From the NCBI RefSeq assembly GCF_002234375.1, contig NZ_NMQV01000022.1, forward strand, positions 1 through 64,000: DNA of 64,000 nt. Direction: 5' to 3'. Below, piece by piece: positions 59,473 to 64,000 of this stretch. How positions within the stretch are numbered: position 1 is the first letter of the stretch; every line of letters begins with the position of its first letter. The position numbers and the translations under genes are program-made. Source of the stretch: Pseudomonas fluvialis. Its GTDB lineage: Bacteria > Pseudomonadota > Gammaproteobacteria > Pseudomonadales > Pseudomonadaceae. The notes below the pieces were generated by a model, which had not been told where the DNA came from, ran no database searches, and was given only the letters and a program-made list of their open reading frames with translations.

Positions 59473-61764
59473 ATGTCCCTGTGTCTGCGGCGCTTCGCCG
59501 GTCTGCTCTGCCTGTCGCTCGCCTGGGCTGCCCAGGCCCTGGCCCAGCCGGTTTCCTACAGCCGGGATGTACAGCCGATCCTGCGCGACAAGTGTGTGGC
59601 CTGCCATGCCTGCTATGACGCGCCCTGCCAGCTGAACCTGGGGAGTGGCGAGGGGCTGTTGCGTGGCGCCAGCCAACAGGCGGTGTACAACGGTGGCCGT
59701 CTGCAGGCCCAGCAGCCCACGCGTCTGTATCTGGATGCGCAGGGCGAAGCGGCCTGGCGACGTCGCGGCTTTCATTCCGTGCTGCAGGCGCAGGATGGCC
59801 AGGCCGCCTTGCTGCAACGCATGCTGGAGCTGGGGCGTGAGCACCAGTGGGCAGACAACGCGCGCTTGCCGGATGACCTGGACATCGCCATCAACCGCGA
59901 CAACCAATGCCCGACGCCGAGCGATTTCAAGCGCTTTGCCCGCCACAATCCCTATGCCGGCATGCCCTTTGCGGTCAGCGGGCTGGACGAGGCGGAATAC
60001 GCCACCTTGCAGCGCTGGCTGGCCCAGGGCGCGCCAGTCGATGAACAGCCCTTGCAGCCCACGGCGCAGGAGCAGGCGCAGCTGGCCGAGTGGGAAGCCT
60101 TCCTGAATGCCCCCGGTGCCCGCCAGGGGCTGGTGTCACGCTGGTTGTACGAGCACCTGTTCCTTGCCCATCTGTATTTTCAGCAAGGCGAGGATCGACA
60201 CTTCTTCCAGTTGGTACGTTCGCGCACACCGAGCGGCCAGCCCATCGACCCGATCGCCACGCGCCGGCCCAATGACGATCCCGGTACGCAGTTCTACTAT
60301 CGCCTGTGGCCGATCCAGGGCGTGATCGTGCACAAGACGCACATTACCTATGCGCTCAGTCCAGGCAAATTGCAGCGCGTGCGCGAGCTGTTCTTTGCCG
60401 AAGACTGGCCCCTGCAGGCCGTGCCTGGCTATGGCGCGCAACACCGTGCCAACCCGTTCGAGACGTTCCAGGCCATCCCGGCACAGGCGCGTTACCAGTT
60501 CATGCTGGATGACGCGGAGTATTTCGTGCGCACCTTCATTCGCGGCCCGGTATGCCGCGGACAGATTGCCACGGATGTGATTCGTGATCATTTCTGGGCG
60601 CTGTTCCAGGCCCCGCAACGCGATCTGTACATCACCGACGCCAGCTATCGCCAGGCGGTGACGCCTCTGCTGGCCATGCCTGGGCAGTTCGATGACATCG
60701 CCGACCTGCCGGGCCTGTGGAGCGCCTACAAGAACAAGCGCAATGCCTATGAGGATGCGCGTCGCGCGGCCTATGCCGATGCCCCGGCGCCCAGCTGGTC
60801 GCAGTTGTGGATGGGCAATGACAATGCCCTGTTGAGCATCTTCCGCCAGCATGACAGTGCCTCGGTACGCAAGGGCCTGGTCGGCGCGGTGCCGCAAACC
60901 CTGTGGCTGCTCGACTACCCGCTGTTCGAACGCACCTACTACCAGTTGGTGGTCAACTTCGATGTGTTCGGCAATGTCTCGCACCAGGCACAGACGCGTC
61001 TGTACTTCGACCTGATCCGCAATGGCGCCGAGCTGAACTTCCTGCGCTTGATGCCGGCGGCTGCACGCCAGGCCTACCTGGACGACTGGTATCAGAACAG
61101 TGGCAAGCTGAAGATGTGGCTGGATTACAGCGCCGCCGACCTGCGCACACCGACGGCGCTGCACCTGCCGGGGAGCGACCCGCGCCAGGCTTTTGCCGAG
61201 GCGCTGCTGGAACGCGCTGGCACGCTGAATGCCCGGCCCGATCCGATCAACCGCTGTCGTGGCGCCTATTGTCATCGCCCCGGCCTGCCAGCAGCGCTGG
61301 CGGATGCCGAGCAAGCCCTGTCGCGCCTGGCGGCACGCCCGGCGGCCGGACTCAAAGTCATCGAGCAGCTGCCGGAAGCGACCCTGCTGCGTATCGACCT
61401 GGGCCAGGGGCAGCGGGAAATCTACAGCCTGCTGCGCAACCGCGCGCACAGCAACGTGGCGTTCATGATGGGCGAGAGCCTGCGCTACCAGCCGGGGCTG
61501 GACACCCTCACGCTGTACCCCGGGGTGCTCAGCAGCTATCCGAACTTCCTGTTCAACGTGCCGCTGGCGGAGGTGCCGGCCTTTGTCGAGGCCATGCAGC
61601 AGGCACGCGATGCCCAGGCGTTTGGCGAGCTGGTGGCGCGCTGGGGGATTCGTCGCACCCACCCGCAGTTCTGGCGGTATTTTCATGACCTGGCCGACTA
61701 CATTGATGAGCACGAGCCGCGTGAATACGGGGTGCTGGATATGAACCGCTACCAGAACCTGTAG
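59473..61764 (+). CDS. cti: Fatty acid cis/trans isomerase (haem protein)
   Basis: Encodes 763 residues. Periplasmic Cti converts cis- to trans-unsaturated fatty acids in the membrane as a rapid response to solvents and heat in Pseudomonas and Vibrio. The signal peptide (1-25) is followed by PVSYSRDVQPILRDKCVACHACYDAPCQLNL, with haem site CVACH at 41-45. The long C-terminal domain, with RTPSGQPIDPIATRRPNDDP and LNARPDPINRCRGAYCHR, matches the family. ATG at 59473 gives a good signal peptide; a longer start is less likely. It is divergent from metH and next to nfuA, as in P. aeruginosa. Confidence 0.95.
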   Translation: MSLCLRRFAGLLCLSLAWAAQALAQPVSYSRDVQPILRDKCVACHACYDAPCQLNLGSGEGLLRGASQQAVYNGGRLQAQQPTRLYLDAQGEAAWRRRGFHSVLQAQDGQAALLQRMLELGREHQWADNARLPDDLDIAINRDNQCPTPSDFKRFARHNPYAGMPFAVSGLDEAEYATLQRWLAQGAPVDEQPLQPTAQEQAQLAEWEAFLNAPGARQGLVSRWLYEHLFLAHLYFQQGEDRHFFQLVRSRTPSGQPIDPIATRRPNDDPGTQFYYRLWPIQGVIVHKTHITYALSPGKLQRVRELFFAEDWPLQAVPGYGAQHRANPFETFQAIPAQARYQFMLDDAEYFVRTFIRGPVCRGQIATDVIRDHFWALFQAPQRDLYITDASYRQAVTPLLAMPGQFDDIADLPGLWSAYKNKRNAYEDARRAAYADAPAPSWSQLWMGNDNALLSIFRQHDSASVRKGLVGAVPQTLWLLDYPLFERTYYQLVVNFDVFGNVSHQAQTRLYFDLIRNGAELNFLRLMPAAARQAYLDDWYQNSGKLKMWLDYSAADLRTPTALHLPGSDPRQAFAEALLERAGTLNARPDPINRCRGAYCHRPGLPAALADAEQALSRLAARPAAGLKVIEQLPEATLLRIDLGQGQREIYSLLRNRAHSNVAFMMGESLRYQPGLDTLTLYPGVLSSYPNFLFNVPLAEVPAFVEAMQQARDAQAFGELVARWGIRRTHPQFWRYFHDLADYIDEHEPREYGVLDMNRYQNL

Positions 61765-61851
61765 CGCCCAGGGATAGACCTACTGAAATTGTCGGACTTT
61801 TGCCCGCCCGGTGATTGGCGTACACTGCGGCCATCACTGCGAGGAGTAGCC

Positions 61852-62433
61852 ATGAGCGCCATTACCGTTACCGAATCCGCCCAAGCCTATCTGGCCGACC
61901 TGCTGGCCAAGCAGAACACTCCGGGGATTGGTATTCGCATCTTCATCACCCAACCCGGCACCCAGTATGCGGAAACCTGCATTGCCTACTGCAAGCCGGG
62001 TGAACAGAAGGCTGAAGACACCCCGCTGGCGCTGGCCAGCTTCACTGCCTGGATCGATGCACTGAGCGAGCCTTTCCTCGATGAAGCGGTGGTTGACTAC
62101 GCCACCGACCGCATGGGCGGACAGCTGACCATCAAGGCGCCGAATGCCAAGGTGCCGATGATCCGCGATGACAGCCCGATCAATGAGCGCATCAACTACT
62201 ACCTGCAGACCGAGATCAATCCGGGCCTGGCCAGCCACGGTGGCGAAGTGAGCCTGGTCGATGTGGATGATGGCGTAGCCATTCTGCGCTTTGGCGGTGG
62301 TTGCCAGGGCTGTGGCCAGGCCGATTACACGCTTAAGGAAGGCATCGAAAAGACCCTGCTCACGCGTATCCCCGAACTCAAGGGCGTACGCGACGTCACC
62401 GACCACAGCAATCGCGAAAACGCCTACTACTGA
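61852..62433 (+). CDS. nfuA: Fe-S biogenesis protein NfuA
   Basis: Encodes 193 residues. NfuA carries 4Fe-4S clusters to client apoproteins under stress. The N-terminal degenerate A-type domain ([29 protein letters not shown]) lacks the cysteine set of true A-type proteins. The C-terminal Nfu domain has [10 protein letters not shown] with Cys151 and Cys154. ATG at 61852 after GAGGAG. A strong bidirectional terminator follows. Confidence 0.96.
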   Translation: MSAITVTESAQAYLADLLAKQNTPGIGIRIFITQPGTQYAETCIAYCKPGEQKAEDTPLALASFTAWIDALSEPFLDEAVVDYATDRMGGQLTIKAPNAKVPMIRDDSPINERINYYLQTEINPGLASHGGEVSLVDVDDGVAILRFGGGCQGCGQADYTLKEGIEKTLLTRIPELKGVRDVTDHSNRENAYY

Positions 62434-62442
62434 GTGGCTGCG

Positions 62443-62486
62443 ATAACGAAAAAGGCCAACCCCAGGGGGTTGGCCTTTTTCGTTAT
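62443..62486. terminator. Bidirectional terminator after nfuA
   Basis: A 20-bp stem beginning ATAACGAAAAAGGCCAACCC with its complement and a 4-nt loop; A5/T5 flanks. Serves nfuA and the convergent small gene. Confidence 0.93.
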
Positions 62487-62515
62487 ACCTGCGCGGGACT
62501 AGTCAACGGCTTCGC

Positions 62516-62785
62516 TCAGGCCTGCATGCTCCAGGGCTGCAGTTGTACACCTTCGGCGCACAGGGCACGGCGGGTCTGGTCGAGCAGGCTGGCCAGGGTG
62601 GCCGGATCGGAATAGTTGCTGCGGCTCAGTCGGGTGCGGCCCAGCAGGCGGGTGCTGTGACGGTCGATGACGCTCAGGTTCAGTTCGCCATTGCCTTCCT
62701 GGGGTGCCCAGGCAACGCATTGGTAAGGGGCAAAGGCGCGGTTGGCGATGATCAGGGCTTCGTTGATACGCAGGGTGGTGCTCAT
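62516..62785 (-). CDS. Small protein of unknown function
   Basis: Encodes 89 residues with no recognised domain: STTLRINEALIIANRAFAPYQCVAW, then NLSVIDRHSTRLLGRTRLSRSNYSDPATLASLLDQTRRAL. The composition and terminator placement suggest a real gene. It is probably cytoplasmic with mixed alpha/beta content. ATG at 62785 chosen; a start 18 bases upstream is possible. Function unknown. Confidence 0.6.
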   Translation of the reverse strand: MSTTLRINEALIIANRAFAPYQCVAWAPQEGNGELNLSVIDRHSTRLLGRTRLSRSNYSDPATLASLLDQTRRALCAEGVQLQPWSMQA

Positions 62786-63047
62786 GGGGGCAAGTTCTCG
62801 CAAAGGGTCGTGGGGGCTGTGGCGCCATTGATACGCTGGCCGTTGCGGGATAGATGAGCGATGCGATCAAGAAAGTCACGGTGCGTCGGCAAAGCGCAAC
62901 ATCTTGTCGCGTTCTTGACCGAGCGGGCAGGCATCGGGCACTGCCGGCATATTCTGTTGCAGCTTCTTGTGCAGGCCGGGGCGGTCAAACTGCCGTGGAT
63001 TGGGTATAAAGCACAGCTGAATAGTCACCTTGCCGCCGGAGTCGCCC

Positions 63048-63518
63048 ATGCAGTCGTTTACCGCCGAACATCCCCCGCGCCTGACCCAGCTGCTGGGCTA
63101 TGCCGGCCTGCTGCCTTTTATCGGTGGCGCCTTGGGCGTATGGCTGACGCCATTGGCCTGGCGCCCGACGGTGTTGTCCGCGCTGCTCGACTATGCCGCG
63201 ATCATCCTGGCCTTCATGGGGGCGATTCACTGGGGGTTGGCCATGCGCGCCGAGCGCAAGGACACCCTGGCACTCACCCAGCTGGGCCTGTCCGTGCTGC
63301 CGGCAGGCCTGGGCTGGCTGGCCATTGTCGACATCATCCCGGCGGGCCTGGCCGTGGCCCTGCTGCTGTTCGGCTTTATCGCGCTGTACCTGGCTGACCT
63401 GCGTGCCGTGCGCCTGGAGTTGGCGCCGCGTTGGTACCCGGCGCTGCGCAAGCCGCTGACCCTGGGTGTGGTGCTGTGCCTGCTGGCTACCTGGCTGGGT
63501 GTCATGCTGGTTGGCTGA
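63048..63518 (+). CDS. DUF3429 integral membrane protein
   Basis: Encodes 156 residues with about five membrane helices, starting LLGYAGLLPFIGGALGVWL. The AFMGAIHWGLAM motif is the signature of DUF3429, a family of unknown function. The C terminus ends with a hydrophobic helix. ATG at 63048 follows GGAG; a TTG start 18 bases upstream is less likely. Confidence 0.82.
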   Translation: MQSFTAEHPPRLTQLLGYAGLLPFIGGALGVWLTPLAWRPTVLSALLDYAAIILAFMGAIHWGLAMRAERKDTLALTQLGLSVLPAGLGWLAIVDIIPAGLAVALLLFGFIALYLADLRAVRLELAPRWYPALRKPLTLGVVLCLLATWLGVMLVG

Positions 63519-63540
63519 GGCGCATCAGCGTACAGGTGGG

Positions 63541-64000
63541 TTATCCACCGAGCAGGCAGGCGACCTGTTGCTCGGCCATCTGGCAACGTGCTGCCCAATG
63601 ACCGGTTAGCTCACTGAATGGCAGGCCCTTGGCTTGCAGCCATGCCCGGCACTGCGTCTCGAAGCGCTGGCGTTGCGCTAGCAACGGCTGGCAGCGCTGG
63701 CCATCGGCCTGCCAGGGCATGCCATCGGCAGCCAGCAGCAGGTGCAGGTGGTACTGCCGTTGGCCGAGGGCAGCTTCCAGCCAGACCGGAGCCTGGCCAA
63801 ACAGCGTGCGGCTCCACAACAGGTTGCTCAGCAGATGGGTATCGAGCAGCAACAGCGGCGGCTGCTCGGCGCGTGCCAGGTCTTCACGGCGCAGCTGTTC
63901 GCGGGCTATCGGCTCGATATCGGCGTAACAGGTGTCGCGTTGCACCTGCTCGATGTATTCGCGGACATATTCATCCACCCGCAAACCGCCAAACCGTTCC
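63541..64000 (-). CDS. AAA ATPase/kinase fragment (NadR C-terminal-like), cut by the window edge
   Basis: At least 152 residues of an open frame that runs past the window edge, so the N terminus with the Walker A is missing. The visible FGGLRVDEYVREYIEQVQRDT, EPIAREQLRREDLARAEQPPLLLLDTHLLSNLLWSRTLFGQAPVWLE and LLLAADGMPWQADGQR are typical of the AAA_28 family that includes the ribosylnicotinamide kinase part of NadR. A role in pyridine nucleotide or nucleoside phosphorylation is possible but not proven. No terminator is obvious between it and the convergent DUF3429 gene. Confidence 0.75.
   Translation of the reverse strand, partial: ERFGGLRVDEYVREYIEQVQRDTCYADIEPIAREQLRREDLARAEQPPLLLLDTHLLSNLLWSRTLFGQAPVWLEAALGQRQYHLHLLLAADGMPWQADGQRCQPLLAQRQRFETQCRAWLQAKGLPFSELTGHWAARCQMAEQQVACLLGG

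Overview
The window is a 64-kb piece of a GC-rich (about 60% by eye) gammaproteobacterial chromosome, almost certainly Pseudomonas. The evidence is the 531-residue isocitrate lyase, OprI, the order purB-(EamA)-hflD-mnmA-nudJ-icd-cspD-clpS-clpA-infA-bpt-aat-trxB-ftsK-lolA-rarA-crcB-serS-cysG familiar from Pseudomonas genomes, the tusDCBE/YccA/tRNA-Ser group, and Cti next to NfuA and MetH. Coding density is high. I saw no insertion sequence, prophage, integrase or CRISPR array. The species cannot be fixed from sequence alone.

Layout. 0-9 kb: stress and housekeeping genes (ppiC, a tandem universal stress protein under a perfect ANR/FNR box, miaE, oprI, a DAHP synthase, PilZ protein, ketopantoate reductase, 5'-nucleotidase, second Usp, cysB). 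8.8-20.3 kb: isocitrate lyase, then a minus-strand run (roxA, GNAT, unknown, small secretin-like protein; purB; EamA-hflD-mnmA; nudJ), then icd. The icd upstream region holds two TGTAG-N5-CTACA operators, and a related wider-spaced repeat lies upstream of aceA; together these genes form the isocitrate branch point. 20.3-37.6 kb: proteolysis (clpS, clpA, and both N-degron aminoacyl transferases bpt and aat), trxB, ftsK, lolA, rarA, crcB, serS, cysG, the tusDCBE tRNA-thiolation relay translationally coupled to a YbiB-type gene, a YccA/BI-1 membrane protein and tRNA-Ser(UGA).

37.7-47.6 kb is the most unusual part. A tightly packed minus-strand operon encodes a thermostable-hemolysin-family (acyltransferase-like) protein, an AMP-forming acyl ligase, a haem-oxygenase-like diiron protein with a complete ligand set, a short-chain dehydrogenase, an exported TPR protein and a two-component system. 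Divergent to it is a second two-component system followed by a methyltransferase and an InaA/WaaP-like kinase. Between them lies a near-perfect PmrA/BqsR-type box. I read this as an undescribed, metal- or cation-regulated pathway for a fatty-acid-derived small molecule; the product is unknown.

47.7-51.4 kb is a redox locus: an SHP-type (DUF1924) cytochrome c, a dihaem cytochrome c, two small periplasmic proteins, and a divergently encoded fusion of cytochrome b561, a flavin reductase and a 2Fe-2S domain, separated by a strong inverted repeat. 51.6-64 kb: a chalcone-isomerase-like/DUF3833/SDR trio, pirin, an exported rhodanese, galU (with Pho-box-like 11-bp repeats upstream), metH ending flush against galU, the cis/trans fatty-acid isomerase cti, nfuA, two small unknown genes and an AAA ATPase cut by the window edge. 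The first 190 bases are abnormally G-rich and may be a poor-quality contig end.
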